Shown: positions 52,390 to 62,645, counted from the first letter of the stretch. The stretch: DNA of 64,000 nucleotides from Clostridiales bacterium DTU069 (GCA_001512485.1 LFRV01000040.1:1-64000); one strand, 5' to 3'. The notes: generated by a model from the sequence alone, not told the origin. Numbers and translations are program-made.

Positions 52390-54059
52390 CCTTTTGATCC
52401 GATATCTTTATCCCGAATTTCCACTCTGCGGATTTTCCCGCTTATTGTTTTTGGAAGCTCCTGAACAAATTCAATTACCCTTGGGTATTTGTATGGAGCG
52501 GTTACATTTTTTACATGATCCTGAAGTTCCTTTACCAGCTTGTCGGAAGGTGTGTATCCGTCGGTCAAAACAACGGTGGCTTTTACAATCTGTCCTCTCA
52601 GTTCATCGGGTATCGCCGTTATTGCGCATTCAAGCACGGCAGGATGTTCAACGAGCGCGCTTTCAACTTCAAACGGCCCAATCCGGTAACCCGAGCTTTT
52701 TATTACATCGTCCGCACGCCCGACAAACCAGAAATAACCATCTTCGTCTCTCCAGGCCATATCTCCCGTGTAATAAATATCGTCATGCCACACGGAATCG
52801 GTTAATTCTTTATCGCGGTAGTAGCCGTCAAAAAGGCCGACTGGCCGGATTCTGTCGGTTCTAAGGACAATCTGTCCTTCCTCACCGATATCACACACAT
52901 TTCCGTCCGAATCATGTATTTCAATATCATAAGTAGCGACAGGTTTGCCCATTGACCCGGGCTTTGGATTCATCCACGGCAAGGTTGCTACCGCAACTGT
53001 CATTTCGGTTTGACCGTATCCTTCCATAAGCTTAAGCCCGGTTGCTTCGTAAAACTGCCTGTACACTTCGGGGTTTAACGGCTCTCCTGCGACAACGCAG
53101 TATTTCAGGCTGTTTAAATCAAAAGCCTTTAGGTCGCATTTGATGAAAAAACGATATATTGTGGGAGGGGCGCAGAAAGTTGTAATTTTGTATTTCCCAA
53201 TCAATTTTAAAAGGTCGGTCGGATGAAATTTACCGCCATAATCATAAGCAAATACAGCACTGCCGCAAATCCACTGGCCGTAAATCTTTCCCCAGACGGA
53301 TTTTGCCCACCCCGTATCGGAAACAGTAAAGTGCAGGCCGTTATCCTGAACATTCTGCCAGTATTTTGCGGTAATAATATGGCCTAACGGGTAGCTGAAG
53401 CTGTGCTGAACCATTTTGGGCATTCCCGTGGTCCCTGAAGTAAAATAAATAAGCATCCTGTCATGTGCGGTAACAGCGTCAGCACCGGAAGGACGCGGAA
53501 AGACGTCCGGAAAAGACTCATATTCGCCGTGGAACGTATGCCAGCCTTCACGTTTGCCGTCAAGCACAACCTTAATTTTAAGCGTGGGGGATTCGCTCGC
53601 GGTGGCGTCGACACTGTCGAGGACCTGCTGATCGTTAACGGCAACAATCATTTTGATATCAGCGGCATTGTTGCGGTATGCAATATCCTTCTTCGTTAAA
53701 AGGTGGGTTGCGGGAATGCAGACAGCGCCTATTTTATGCAGGGCAAGTATGCAGATCCAGAATTCATATCTTCTTTTAAGTACCAGCATAACGGGATCGC
53801 CCTTTACAATGCCAAGGGATTTGAAATAATTCGCCGCTCGGTTGCTCATTGATTTAAGATCCGAAAACGTGAAAACGGCTTCTTCACCCTCATCGTTGCA
53901 CCAGACGAGAGCTCTTTTGTTCTTTTCAGTTTCGGCATACACATCAACAACATCAAATGCAAAATTAAAATTCCTCGGTACGCAGACCGAGTATGAATGA
54001 ATAAAATCCTCGTAGGATTCAAATTCCGTTTTATCCAAAAACTTTTCCAACAATGACAT
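52386..54059 (-). CDS. AMP-forming acyl-CoA synthetase
   Basis: [91 protein letters not shown]. Confidence 0.94.
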   Translation of the reverse strand: MSLLEKFLDKTEFESYEDFIHSYSVCVPRNFNFAFDVVDVYAETEKNKRALVWCNDEGEEAVFTFSDLKSMSNRAANYFKSLGIVKGDPVMLVLKRRYEFWICILALHKIGAVCIPATHLLTKKDIAYRNNAADIKMIVAVNDQQVLDSVDATASESPTLKIKVVLDGKREGWHTFHGEYESFPDVFPRPSGADAVTAHDRMLIYFTSGTTGMPKMVQHSFSYPLGHIITAKYWQNVQDNGLHFTVSDTGWAKSVWGKIYGQWICGSAVFAYDYGGKFHPTDLLKLIGKYKITTFCAPPTIYRFFIKCDLKAFDLNSLKYCVVAGEPLNPEVYRQFYEATGLKLMEGYGQTEMTVAVATLPWMNPKPGSMGKPVATYDIEIHDSDGNVCDIGEEGQIVLRTDRIRPVGLFDGYYRDKELTDSVWHDDIYYTGDMAWRDEDGYFWFVGRADDVIKSSGYRIGPFEVESALVEHPAVLECAITAIPDELRGQIVKATVVLTDGYTPSDKLVKELQDHVKNVTAPYKYPRVIEFVQELPKTISGKIRRVEIRDKDIGSKG

Positions 54060-54076
54060 AATTCCATTCTCCCTTA

Positions 54077-54637
54077 TTAAAATATGATTGCAAGAAATTC
54101 GGCCGTTTTGTCACCCAAAGCCTTCATTCCGTGCTGCAGGTTCGCGTCAAAATAGATTGAATCGCCTTTGTTCAGTACAAATTCCTTATTGTCAATCAGT
54201 ATCAAAAGCGTGCCTTCAAGAACATAATTAAACTCCTGTCCGGGATGTGAATTCTTTGGAACCTCGGCGCCCCCGGAAGGTTTGACTGTAACCAGGAAAG
54301 GTTCCGCTTTTTTGTTAATAAAGTTATAAGCAAGGCTCTGGTAACGGTAAGGAGCTCTTCTTTCAACATTTACTCCCTTTCCTTTTCTTACGAGACTATA
54401 CCGACGGAGTCTTGGAGAGTCTCCCGTTAAAAGTTCGGTTAAGTCAACGTGGAATTTGTTTGCGAAACTATTTAGAAATCCGATGGGTATATCCGTACTG
54501 CCGTCCTCATAAGCTGTATATTCATCAACAGTGATATTCAGCATTTTTGCTGTTTCTTCAACCGATAAATCTGAGATTTCACGAAGTTCACGCATTCTGG
54601 CCGCAATCGAATCGATCTTTCCGGACACAAACAACAC
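54077..54637 (-). CDS. XRE-family regulator with cupin domain
   Basis: N-terminal HTH ([31 protein letters not shown]) and C-terminal cupin ([43 protein letters not shown]). Confidence 0.9.
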   Translation of the reverse strand: MLFVSGKIDSIAARMRELREISDLSVEETAKMLNITVDEYTAYEDGSTDIPIGFLNSFANKFHVDLTELLTGDSPRLRRYSLVRKGKGVNVERRAPYRYQSLAYNFINKKAEPFLVTVKPSGGAEVPKNSHPGQEFNYVLEGTLLILIDNKEFVLNKGDSIYFDANLQHGMKALGDKTAEFLAIIF

Positions 54638-54810
54638 CTCTCATTCTAATTTGGCATATATGAACCCGGCACTGTTTATGCATGGGTACATATTACATAC
54701 AATTGTAATCTTGTTTCCCATCATTTACAAGTGATATTGATTCGTTTTTTTGCTGAAAATGTTGAGAAATAATCGGAACGGTGTTATAATAAATTTACAG
54801 ATTGGTTCAT

Positions 54811-55020
54811 GTTCCTGAAATGTCCGGTTGTACCTATTTATTTTGAACCTACAGTAGACATACGGGAGCCCGACGTTTTTATTTGTAGCACAGGCCTCAA
54901 GATAATACCGACATCGGCGGACAGACCGGTGCAACGGCGGAGGAAGTGCGAAGAATAAATCAGGGCACCCACCTGGCGATTGGCTAGGTGTCAAAATATA
55001 GGGAAACGGCATTTTGGGGC
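54811..55020 (+). ncRNA. ssrS: 6S RNA (SsrS/BsrA-type)
   Basis: Closing stem GTTCCTGAAATGTCC / GGCATTTTGGGGC pairs with small bulges; GTTGTACCTATTT...GAACCTACAGTA...GGGAGCCCGAC and ACAGGCCTCAAG resemble Bacillus 6S RNA; TATAAT at 54784-54790 upstream; no ORF. Confidence 0.8.
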
Positions 55021-55063
55021 ATGAAAAAATGAAAGGGATTGCATAATCTCGTTAATATTTGAC

Positions 55064-55096
55064 AAACCCCAAGCATAGTTTGTTTGGGGTTTTTCT
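55064..55096 (+). terminator. Rho-independent terminator downstream of the 6S RNA
   Basis: AAACCCCAA-...-TTGGGGTTTTTCTTT. Confidence 0.85.
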
Positions 55097-55112
55097 TTGC
55101 AAAATACTCGAT

Positions 55113-55140
55113 ACATATTAATAAAAAAAGCCCATATAAT
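55113..55140 (+). promoter_or_regulatory. Candidate SigE promoter of the spoIVF-like operon
   Basis: ACATATT - 13 nt - CATATAAT; one mismatch from the CATACAnT -10 pattern. Confidence 0.45.
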
Positions 55141-55173
55141 TATTTTAGAACATGCTTTGCAGGATGGGTTTGC

Positions 55174-55491
55174 TTGAACAGTACAATAGGAACAATACGT
55201 TACCGGAGAAAACATTCCGGTTATCCGTTATATTTAAGGCAAACAAACAAAAAAAACACCGATAACTGGAAGACAATACTTGCAAAGAAGATAATTACAC
55301 AATCTCTTGTATGCATTTTTATTTTATTTGCTGTTTTGTGGCTGCAAAATAAAACTGAAAAATCGGCAAGGGAAATAATTGTGCAAATAAAATCGCAATT
55401 GGTGGAGAAGAATATTTCCGCAGGGGAAATATACCGGTCGTTTGCAGGTGCATATGATGAATGCAAACAGTATATACAAGGTGTCAACTGA
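55174..55491 (+). CDS. Short SpoIVFA-like membrane protein lacking the peptidase-like domain
   Basis: Single TM ITQSLVCIFILFAVLWLQ, translationally coupled (TGATG) to the SpoIVFB-like gene. ORF track starts at 55084, but the terminator and promoter there favour TTG 55174. Confidence 0.55.
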   Translation: MNSTIGTIRYRRKHSGYPLYLRQTNKKNTDNWKTILAKKIITQSLVCIFILFAVLWLQNKTEKSAREIIVQIKSQLVEKNISAGEIYRSFAGAYDECKQYIQGVN

Positions 55492-56273
55492 TGCCGGATT
55501 GGCTTTATTACGTTCTGGCTTTGTGTATACATGAATTATTCCATTATATTGCCGCAAAATTGTTCTACAAACAGGGAATAATGATCGGTTTGACTGCAGG
55601 GGGGTTTCTTGCGAAATGGAAGGGACCGCAGCCCGAAAAAAGCCGTCAATGCGCCATATATGCTATGGGTCCAACCGGGAATTTTGCTGCTGCTCTTGTA
55701 ATTTCCATTATACCCGTCAGCGCTGCCGTTAAAAATAAACTCATAAATGCGAATATTTTTATTGGGTTGTTTAATCTGATACCTCTTTGTCCGATGGACG
55801 GCGGAAATATCCTTCTTATCGTGCTGTATGATTTTATAGGCCTTAGCAGGGCATATACTGTTATGGAACGGATCGGTTTAAGGATACGGCTTTTACTAAT
55901 TGCTGCAGGACTTGTTTTGTGCATTTTTGATAACAACCCGAGCCTTCTTTTGGCAATAGTGTTTATCCCGGGTACAAAATTTATGAAAAGGACGGTGAAA
56001 AGATTGAATTTAAACGCGCTTATACATAGAAAAGAAAGGATATTGAAACGAAGATCATATCCGGTCCGGCATATTTTGGTTCTTAAAGAAGTACTGCTTG
56101 GCGAAGTACTCTCTCTTATAGACTATGATCAGTTTCATATAATACATATAGCGGATGATACCATGAAACTCATATGTGAGATAACCGAACAGCAGCTAAT
56201 TGACGCAATGGTGAAGGAAAATGCGGCAAAAACGCTGGAGGAGGTTTTTCTAAAGCCTCCCAATGTTTTTTAA
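55491..56273 (+). CDS. SpoIVFB-like M50 intramembrane metalloprotease
   Basis: HExxH in ALCIHELFHYIAAKLFYKQG; second motif NLIPLCPMDGGNILL; C-terminal CBS-like domain. Confidence 0.88.
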   Translation: MPDWLYYVLALCIHELFHYIAAKLFYKQGIMIGLTAGGFLAKWKGPQPEKSRQCAIYAMGPTGNFAAALVISIIPVSAAVKNKLINANIFIGLFNLIPLCPMDGGNILLIVLYDFIGLSRAYTVMERIGLRIRLLLIAAGLVLCIFDNNPSLLLAIVFIPGTKFMKRTVKRLNLNALIHRKERILKRRSYPVRHILVLKEVLLGEVLSLIDYDQFHIIHIADDTMKLICEITEQQLIDAMVKENAAKTLEEVFLKPPNVF

Positions 56274-57119
56274 TATTGAATGTGTCGCATCGACCCTGTT
56301 CATTGTATTAATGTGTACCCCTTTTACGCCATTGTCGAGAAGATCGCGTATCTGCTTTGAGGCATATTCGATACCCGCTTTCTCCATATCGGGCGTATTT
56401 TTGTATTTATCAAGCAAAATGACCAGTTTTGCAGGCATTGACGCCCCGCACATAAGGGCGATTCGTTTTATCTGGTCTGCTTTAAAAACAGGCATGATAC
56501 TGGGTAGTATCGGGCAAGTAATATTATACGCCTCACATTTATCCAAAAAATCATAAAGAACCCTGTTATCAAAAAACAGTTGGGTTATAAGAAAGTCAAC
56601 TCCCTGGTCGACTTTTATTTTCAGATAGTGCATATCATCTTTTATCCGCGGTGAATCGACATGGCCTTCAGGATAAGCCGCGGCAGCTATGCAAAAGTCA
56701 TGCTGCTTTCGAATATGTCTTATCAAATCCGAAGCATGGGCAAAAACATTTTTTGAGAAATCAAAATTCGGATTATCGAGAGGGGGATCACCCCTAAGTG
56801 CCAAAATGTTGTCAAGGCCTTCCTTCTCCATTTGCGCTAGCATACTGTCTATTTCGGAAATTGAATGACCGACACAGGTAAAGTGGGCAAGGCACTCTGT
56901 TTTATATTCATTTTTTATTTTTGTTGATATTTCAATAGTTCGTCCTTTTTTTGAACCTCCCGCGCCATAAGTGACGCTGATAAAATCAGGCTTCATTGAA
57001 ACAAAATCCCCAAGCTTTTTATATATTGTTTCAATAGGGGTATCAAGTTTCGGCGGAAAAATTTCAAATGAAATCGATTGCTTACTGTTTGTGAACAAGT
57101 CGCTTATTCGCATAGACAA
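56250..57119 (-). CDS. metF: Methylenetetrahydrofolate reductase
   Basis: SFEIFPPKLDTPIET, DFISVTYGAGGSKKGRTIEIS, NILALRGDPPLDNP, DFLITQLFFDNRVLYDFLDKC. Confidence 0.95.
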   Translation of the reverse strand: MSMRISDLFTNSKQSISFEIFPPKLDTPIETIYKKLGDFVSMKPDFISVTYGAGGSKKGRTIEISTKIKNEYKTECLAHFTCVGHSISEIDSMLAQMEKEGLDNILALRGDPPLDNPNFDFSKNVFAHASDLIRHIRKQHDFCIAAAAYPEGHVDSPRIKDDMHYLKIKVDQGVDFLITQLFFDNRVLYDFLDKCEAYNITCPILPSIMPVFKADQIKRIALMCGASMPAKLVILLDKYKNTPDMEKAGIEYASKQIRDLLDNGVKGVHINTMNRVDATHSILKNIGRL

Positions 57120-57513
57120 CCTCCGTAAGCGTTAATTTATATTATCTTAATACAGGAACTAAATTCTGTCAAGTACATTTATTTAGCTATTTTATTATAC
57201 TTAAATACACCCATATTTATTACTGCACAAATCAGATTATAGTGATTTTTTACCTTCTCATAAAAACCGGTCCGTTAATTAATAGACATTTTTCGTTATT
57301 TTTCGAATAACTTTGTCGGAGTGCTCCAGTTTCAATTATCGCATATTGGTTCAAAGAAGTGTCAAAATAATAGTAAACAAGCCGGATTTCTGCGGCAAAT
57401 AAACGACACGGTTGCAAAAGATACATATACTATGGTAGAATTCTATAACGAGGTTGAATTTGTCCCTGGCATCTACAGGTGTTGGGTGCTTATTTTCAGG
57501 AGGTTTAAGCTTA

Positions 57514-58017
57514 ATGGATGTTTTTATGGAGAAAATTGTTAAGAAAAAAAAAGACATAAAAGATCACCTTTTAACGGTTGTAATAATTATTGCTGCGTTA
57601 ATTCTTATGTTTTTGGCACTGAATTTTGTTCCGCCGCAGCTTAGCCTGTTTTTTATCGTTGGAATCGGTTATATTTCATATATGCTTATTACAAACAGAA
57701 ACATTGAATATGAATATGCTGTGACAAACGGTGATTTGGATATTGATAAAATTATCGCTCAGCGGAAAAGGAAACGTGTTTTCAGTGAGAACTGCAAGAA
57801 CTTTGATATTGTTGCAAAGGTTAAAAGCCATCATTACACGCCCCAGTACAGAAATTTCAAAAACCAGATGAACTATGCGTCTTCGCTTGACAGTGATGAT
57901 GTATACTTTATTGCTTTGCAGTATAATAACGAGCAGACTATTGTATATTTCGAACCATCGGAGAAAATGCTTCAAAGCTTCAGAACATATATTCCAAGGA
58001 AAGTGTTTATTGATTAG
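57514..58017 (+). CDS. Conserved hypothetical membrane protein (DUF6106-like)
   Basis: Two TM helices then a conserved cytosolic domain; AGGAGG RBS before ATG 57514. Confidence 0.7.
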   Translation: MDVFMEKIVKKKKDIKDHLLTVVIIIAALILMFLALNFVPPQLSLFFIVGIGYISYMLITNRNIEYEYAVTNGDLDIDKIIAQRKRKRVFSENCKNFDIVAKVKSHHYTPQYRNFKNQMNYASSLDSDDVYFIALQYNNEQTIVYFEPSEKMLQSFRTYIPRKVFID

Positions 58018-58110
58018 CCTGTAAGCGGCAGGGACTTGGAGCTGTTTTTGGATTAATCCCCGGCTGATTATTTCCGCGGGGACCGCTTCGGGTATTTCAT
58101 TTCAATAATT
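58018..58110 (+). repeat. Partial dispersed repeat, copy D
   Basis: GCCTGTAAGCGGCAGGG.CTTGGAGC matches the interior of A/B; CCCCGGCTGATTATTTCCGCGGGGACCGCTTCGGGTATTTCATTTC matches the end junction. Confidence 0.8.
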
Positions 58111-58274
58111 CTGTGTATATTTCCAGGAGACTTTTGTCGAAAAAAAATGTATAATGTAAACGATAGTCATTAAAGACAGGAATTCGAATAGCAATATATT
58201 AAGGTTTATTTGGCGTAACGCAAAACGCTGACTTTACGGAGCTATTATTCTGTCTAGTTTTTTCGGAGGTCAGG

Positions 58275-60026
58275 ATGAAAAAAGATATTATCCTGTTTTT
58301 CGTCATTTTAATATTTGTTGTGGGGTGTGCCTGTGCCGCAGCTTATTTTTACAAGCTCTATTTCATGCCAAATGAAACTGTTATCGCTGTAGGCGGAGAT
58401 GCTGATGCATTACTGGTTATTGAAGGAGATTTGATTCTTGAACAGCACCCTCCGGTAGTTAAGGATGGACAGGTTTTACTGCCTTTTGATACTGTCAAAA
58501 CCCATATCGATCGCTATATCTGGTGGGATGAAACGCTGAAAAAGGTTACGGTTACTACAAAAGACAGGGTAATCCGTATGGAAACCGAGAATCTGAACGC
58601 TTATATTAATGAAGAACCTATAGAACTGAAATTTCCCGCAACAGAAATTGAAGGAGTTATATACCTGCCGATTGATTTTTTGGCCGAGTTTTATAAAATA
58701 CGGATACAATATGCGGAGAGCACGAATATTGTTATGATCGACAGGATGGAAACAATCCGCAGGGTCGGGTATCCGGTGTCTACCGAAGCTGTCGTACGGC
58801 AGGGCCGGCATATCAGATATCCTATAGTCAAGCAGTTCAGCGGACAGGATTTAAATAATGATTCATCAAAAATGTATGTATATGACGAATATGATGAATG
58901 GTATAAGGTTAGAACCGCAGAAGGCATTATCGGGTATATCAGCAAAAAGGATATAGTAATTAAAGAATATGAACTGGGATTGATACCCGAAACAATTAAA
59001 AAAAAACCTGTATTGCCTTCTGGGAAGATAAGCCTTGTATGGGATCAGATGTATAGTCCGACAAAGTCCTATCTTGAACGCAATAAAAAAGAAGGTATTG
59101 ATATATTGTCTCCGACATGGTTCCAGGTAGCAAACGTAAACGGAGATTTAATAAACCGTACCGATCCCCAGTATGTGGAATGGGCGCATGAGAACGGATA
59201 CCAGGTTTGGGTACTGGTTGCAAATGACTTTAATAATATTGAAGATACGAGCCGGATACTGAACGACGAGCAGAAAAGAGAGCACATAATAAAGCAGCTT
59301 CTTGCGTTTGCGGCGTTGTATCAGTTTGACGGGATAAATATTGACTTTGAGAATATGTTTAAAAGCGACAAGGACGCGTTTACGCAGTTCATGCGCGAGC
59401 TTGCACCGATGGCGAGGGAGCAGAATCTTATAGTTTCGGTTGATGTGACAGTGCCGGGCGGAAGCGATACATGGTCAAAATGCTATGACAGAAAGGCGCT
59501 TGGCGAAACTGTCGATTACGTTTGCCTGATGACATATGATCAGACCTGGGCCGGCAGCCCTGTAGCCGGGTCAACCGCGCAGCTGGACTGGGTGGAAGAA
59601 AACCTAAAGAAAACGCTCATGGAGGTGCCCGCCGAAAAGCTTTTGATGGGGATACCCCTTTATACAAGACTCTGGACTGAATATATTGATGAAAGCGGGA
59701 AAGTGAGAGCGGAAACGGGAAAGGCTTTGTCGATGGAAGCTGCTGCAAGACTGATCGAGGAAAACGGAGCACAGCCCGTATGGGATGAAAAAAGCGGCCA
59801 ATATGTTGTCGCCTTTGAAAAGGACAATGTTACCTATAAAATGTGGCTTGAGGATGAGCATTCGGTTAATTACAAATCAATTTTGGCGCATAAATATAAT
59901 CTTGCGGGAACATCGGCATGGAGCCACAATTTTGCGAATGAAAAAGTGTGGGATGTTTTTGCCGAGAATTTGAAAAAAATAGCCCATTACGAGGAGTGGA
60001 AGGGCAAAAGTTTTGCAGCCAAATAA
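58275..60026 (+). CDS. GH18 glycosyl hydrolase with copper-amine-oxidase-N-like and SH3-like domains
   Basis: GH18 active-site motif YQFDGINIDFENM; MTYDQTWAGSPVAGS; N-terminal INEEPIELKFPATEIEGVIYLPIDFLAEFY; SH3-like YDEWYKVRTAEGIIGYISKKDI. Confidence 0.88.
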   Translation: MKKDIILFFVILIFVVGCACAAAYFYKLYFMPNETVIAVGGDADALLVIEGDLILEQHPPVVKDGQVLLPFDTVKTHIDRYIWWDETLKKVTVTTKDRVIRMETENLNAYINEEPIELKFPATEIEGVIYLPIDFLAEFYKIRIQYAESTNIVMIDRMETIRRVGYPVSTEAVVRQGRHIRYPIVKQFSGQDLNNDSSKMYVYDEYDEWYKVRTAEGIIGYISKKDIVIKEYELGLIPETIKKKPVLPSGKISLVWDQMYSPTKSYLERNKKEGIDILSPTWFQVANVNGDLINRTDPQYVEWAHENGYQVWVLVANDFNNIEDTSRILNDEQKREHIIKQLLAFAALYQFDGINIDFENMFKSDKDAFTQFMRELAPMAREQNLIVSVDVTVPGGSDTWSKCYDRKALGETVDYVCLMTYDQTWAGSPVAGSTAQLDWVEENLKKTLMEVPAEKLLMGIPLYTRLWTEYIDESGKVRAETGKALSMEAAARLIEENGAQPVWDEKSGQYVVAFEKDNVTYKMWLEDEHSVNYKSILAHKYNLAGTSAWSHNFANEKVWDVFAENLKKIAHYEEWKGKSFAAK

Positions 60027-60175
60027 TTAAGTAAAAAAATCAGGTTTTGCTTTTAAAATGTGCTATAATGTAATAAAGTATAAAGTGGTTTTTCGTTGTT
60101 AGTAAAATACCGCAGCATGGAATGTTTTATATTATTTAAAAGTACTGAATTGATGGATTCTTTCAGGAGAATAAT

Positions 60176-60832
60176 ATGGAGTATTCAAGAACAGAATGGG
60201 ATTTGTTACTTTGGCCCCGGACATGGCATAACCGCTTAAATTCCGTTGCCTCAACACTTATTCCCGGTATAATTATTGTAGGCCTGTTTGATATGCTTAC
60301 ATCAAGCGATACAATTATTACGGAACTTTTGTCGGCAAGCAGAGAATCGGGGTTTATTGTAAAAATCCTGGCGTTTATTATAGTATCTGCCGTTATCGGT
60401 TTCATAGATGTTTTTTGTTTTGCGTGGCCTATTGCGGATTTATGCCGTTATATTGCAAAACGCAGCGAAAAATTTATAACGCCGGGTTTTAATATTATCT
60501 TTATGAAATCCTACGCGTTTTCCCATATTTATTTTTTACCTCTTATTATTTACATGAATTATGCGGCTTTCAGGCTTGAAAACATTGGACCTGAAACACC
60601 GTTTATCAGCAAGCTGCTTATAATACTGCTCGTTATAATGGCATTTACGCAACAGTTTTGGCAGCTTGGCATTATGCTGCGCACAATAAGTGTAAAAACA
60701 AAGTTAGAGCTTCCGGGCAAATTGATTGCCGCTGCCGCGATGCTTTTCTGGAGCAATATAACAGTTTATGCCTTTTACTATTTAATAGGCATTGCACATA
60801 AACTGCTTGACACAATAGGGAAAACTGTCTGA
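60176..60832 (+). CDS. Hypothetical integral membrane protein
   Basis: About five hydrophobic segments; GGAGA RBS; no recognised family. Confidence 0.65.
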   Translation: MEYSRTEWDLLLWPRTWHNRLNSVASTLIPGIIIVGLFDMLTSSDTIITELLSASRESGFIVKILAFIIVSAVIGFIDVFCFAWPIADLCRYIAKRSEKFITPGFNIIFMKSYAFSHIYFLPLIIYMNYAAFRLENIGPETPFISKLLIILLVIMAFTQQFWQLGIMLRTISVKTKLELPGKLIAAAAMLFWSNITVYAFYYLIGIAHKLLDTIGKTV

Positions 60833-60898
60833 TGCAAAAATGATTTGAAAATATTCTTTTTGCGGGTTATAATATTGTCTGTAATAAAGACGATATTT

Positions 60899-60973
60899 GT
60901 CCCGATGGTCTAATGGATAAGACAGTAGATTCCGGTTCTACTAATGTGGGTTCGATTCCTACTCGGGACGCCA
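60899..60973 (+). tRNA. tRNA-Arg (anticodon CCG), CCA encoded
   Basis: Acceptor GTCCCGA/TCGGGAC, anticodon arm GTAGA-TTCCGGT-TCTAC, T-arm GTGGGTTCGATTCCTAC, terminal GCCA. Confidence 0.96.
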
Positions 60974-60976
60974 TAC

Positions 60977-61007
60977 GAGCACAGGCAAATTATTGCTTGT
61001 GCTTTTC
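60977..61007 (+). terminator. Rho-independent terminator after tRNA-Arg
   Basis: AGCACAGGCAA-ATTA-TTGCTTGTGCTTTTC. Confidence 0.85.
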
Positions 61008-61089
61008 AGTATAACCGGGCTGAAGATGTCTCCTCACCGTATTTACTTTCGTTGTTTTAAACTGCTGAACTTGTGAAGGGTTAGTTGAA

Positions 61090-61500
61090 ATGGGTATTTG
61101 CTGCGGCGTTGATATGGTTGAAATACAGCGAATAAAAGACTCCATAGAAAAATATGGCGAGTCTTTTTTGCGAAGGGTTTTTACGCAGGGAGAAATCAAT
61201 TATTGCGAGAGCAGAAAAGAAGGCAGGTATGAAAGTTATGCCGCCCGTTTTGCAGCTAAGGAGGCTGTTTCGAAAGCGCTCGGAACAGGCATTGCGCGCG
61301 GCGTTTCGTTGAAAGGCATAGAACTTGTCGCGACTAAGGAAGGAAAACCGAAAGTGATTCTTCATGGAACGGCTAGGGAAAAATATATCGACATGGGCGG
61401 CAAATCAATTGATGTCAGCCTTACTCACAGCAGGGAATATGCCACCGCGTTTGTCGTATTGCTCACGGACGGGAATATGTCTGCGATAGAACAGGACTGA
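61090..61500 (+). CDS. acpS: Holo-[acyl-carrier-protein] synthase
   Basis: GVDMVEIQRIKDSI, ARFAAKEAVSKALGTGI, VSLTHSREYATAFVVL. Confidence 0.94.
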   Translation: MGICCGVDMVEIQRIKDSIEKYGESFLRRVFTQGEINYCESRKEGRYESYAARFAAKEAVSKALGTGIARGVSLKGIELVATKEGKPKVILHGTAREKYIDMGGKSIDVSLTHSREYATAFVVLLTDGNMSAIEQD

Positions 61501-61505
61501 TTAAT

Positions 61506-62645
61506 ATGGTACAAGAAGTTTCGTTTGTCCACTGCGCCGATATACATCTTGACGCGTCTTTTAAAGGTGACGGCAGTCATTCCTTTTCCTCGGAACGACG
61601 CAAGGATTTGAAAAAAACATTCGAGGCCATTATAAACATCGTACTTGAGAAAGATGCGGATTTTCTTCTGATTTCCGGTGATCTTTATGAGCATGATTAT
61701 GCTTCAAAGTCTACGATAAACTGGCTTAACGAACAGTTTTCAAAGTTGGGGGACAAGCCTGTCGTAATTGTTACCGGAAACCACGATCCTTACGTAAAAA
61801 ACGCGTGGTACAGGATATATCCGTGGAGAGAAAATGTACGGATTCTTACAACGGCGTCGCCTGAGTTTATGGATAACACGAGGAATGTTTATTTCTACGG
61901 GATAGGCTTTGATACTTTCCGGCAGGAACGGCTTCCCGATATCAAACCCCCTTCAATATCCACGGAAAAAATAAATATATGCCTATTTCACGGCACACTT
62001 GATATGGATTTTACCGGAAACCCGTATAATCCTGTAAGCTCGGAGGAACTGCATAGGCTTGGTTTCGATTATTATGCACTGGGCCATTTCCACAGGAAAA
62101 ACGAATCACTTGCGGAAGCAGGAATGATTTATCCGGGCAGTCCCGAACCGCTTGGGTTTGACGAACAGGGAGAGCACGGTGTTTATTTTGTAAGTATAAG
62201 CAAGGAAAACGGGAAAGCGGAAACGCGGTATCATTTTATTCAAATCCAGCAAAGAAAATACGTGGAGTATAATCTGGATGCCGGAGGGATACAATCCGAA
62301 GAAGAACTTATAAAAAGAGCCGAACTGCTGCTTTCAAGCAGTAATGCCGAAAGGGATATTGTAAAGATTAACCTATCCGGCAGGATACCGGCGGATATTA
62401 GTTTGGATTTGGCTGCTTTGGAACATGCCCTCGCAGACAGGTGTTTTTCATTAGACATTAACGACTGTACGTATCCGGACTATGATCTTGATGAACTGGC
62501 TAAAGAAAAAAACATTACCGGTGTTTTTATAAATATGATGAAAGAAAAGATTGATAATGCAAGCGGAGATGAAAAACAGATGCTTGAAAAAGCGCTTTAT
62601 TTGGGCCTGGAAGCGCTACTTACCGGAAAAGTGGATATATCCTGA
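61506..62645 (+). CDS. SbcD/YhaO-like metallophosphoesterase (DNA repair exonuclease)
   Basis: FVHCADIHLDASF, LLISGDLYEHD, VTGNHDPYV, CLFHGTLDM, YYALGHFHRK. Confidence 0.92.
   Translation: MVQEVSFVHCADIHLDASFKGDGSHSFSSERRKDLKKTFEAIINIVLEKDADFLLISGDLYEHDYASKSTINWLNEQFSKLGDKPVVIVTGNHDPYVKNAWYRIYPWRENVRILTTASPEFMDNTRNVYFYGIGFDTFRQERLPDIKPPSISTEKINICLFHGTLDMDFTGNPYNPVSSEELHRLGFDYYALGHFHRKNESLAEAGMIYPGSPEPLGFDEQGEHGVYFVSISKENGKAETRYHFIQIQQRKYVEYNLDAGGIQSEEELIKRAELLLSSSNAERDIVKINLSGRIPADISLDLAALEHALADRCFSLDINDCTYPDYDLDELAKEKNITGVFINMMKEKIDNASGDEKQMLEKALYLGLEALLTGKVDIS

Noticed and set aside
55084-55173. Upstream extension of the SpoIVFA-like ORF
   Set aside because: Overlaps the 6S terminator and the candidate SigE promoter; TTG 55174 fits better.
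57120-57513. Possible SAM riboswitch for metF or structured leader for the DUF6106-like gene
   Set aside because: No S-box-like conserved sequence seen; hairpins too weak to support a call.
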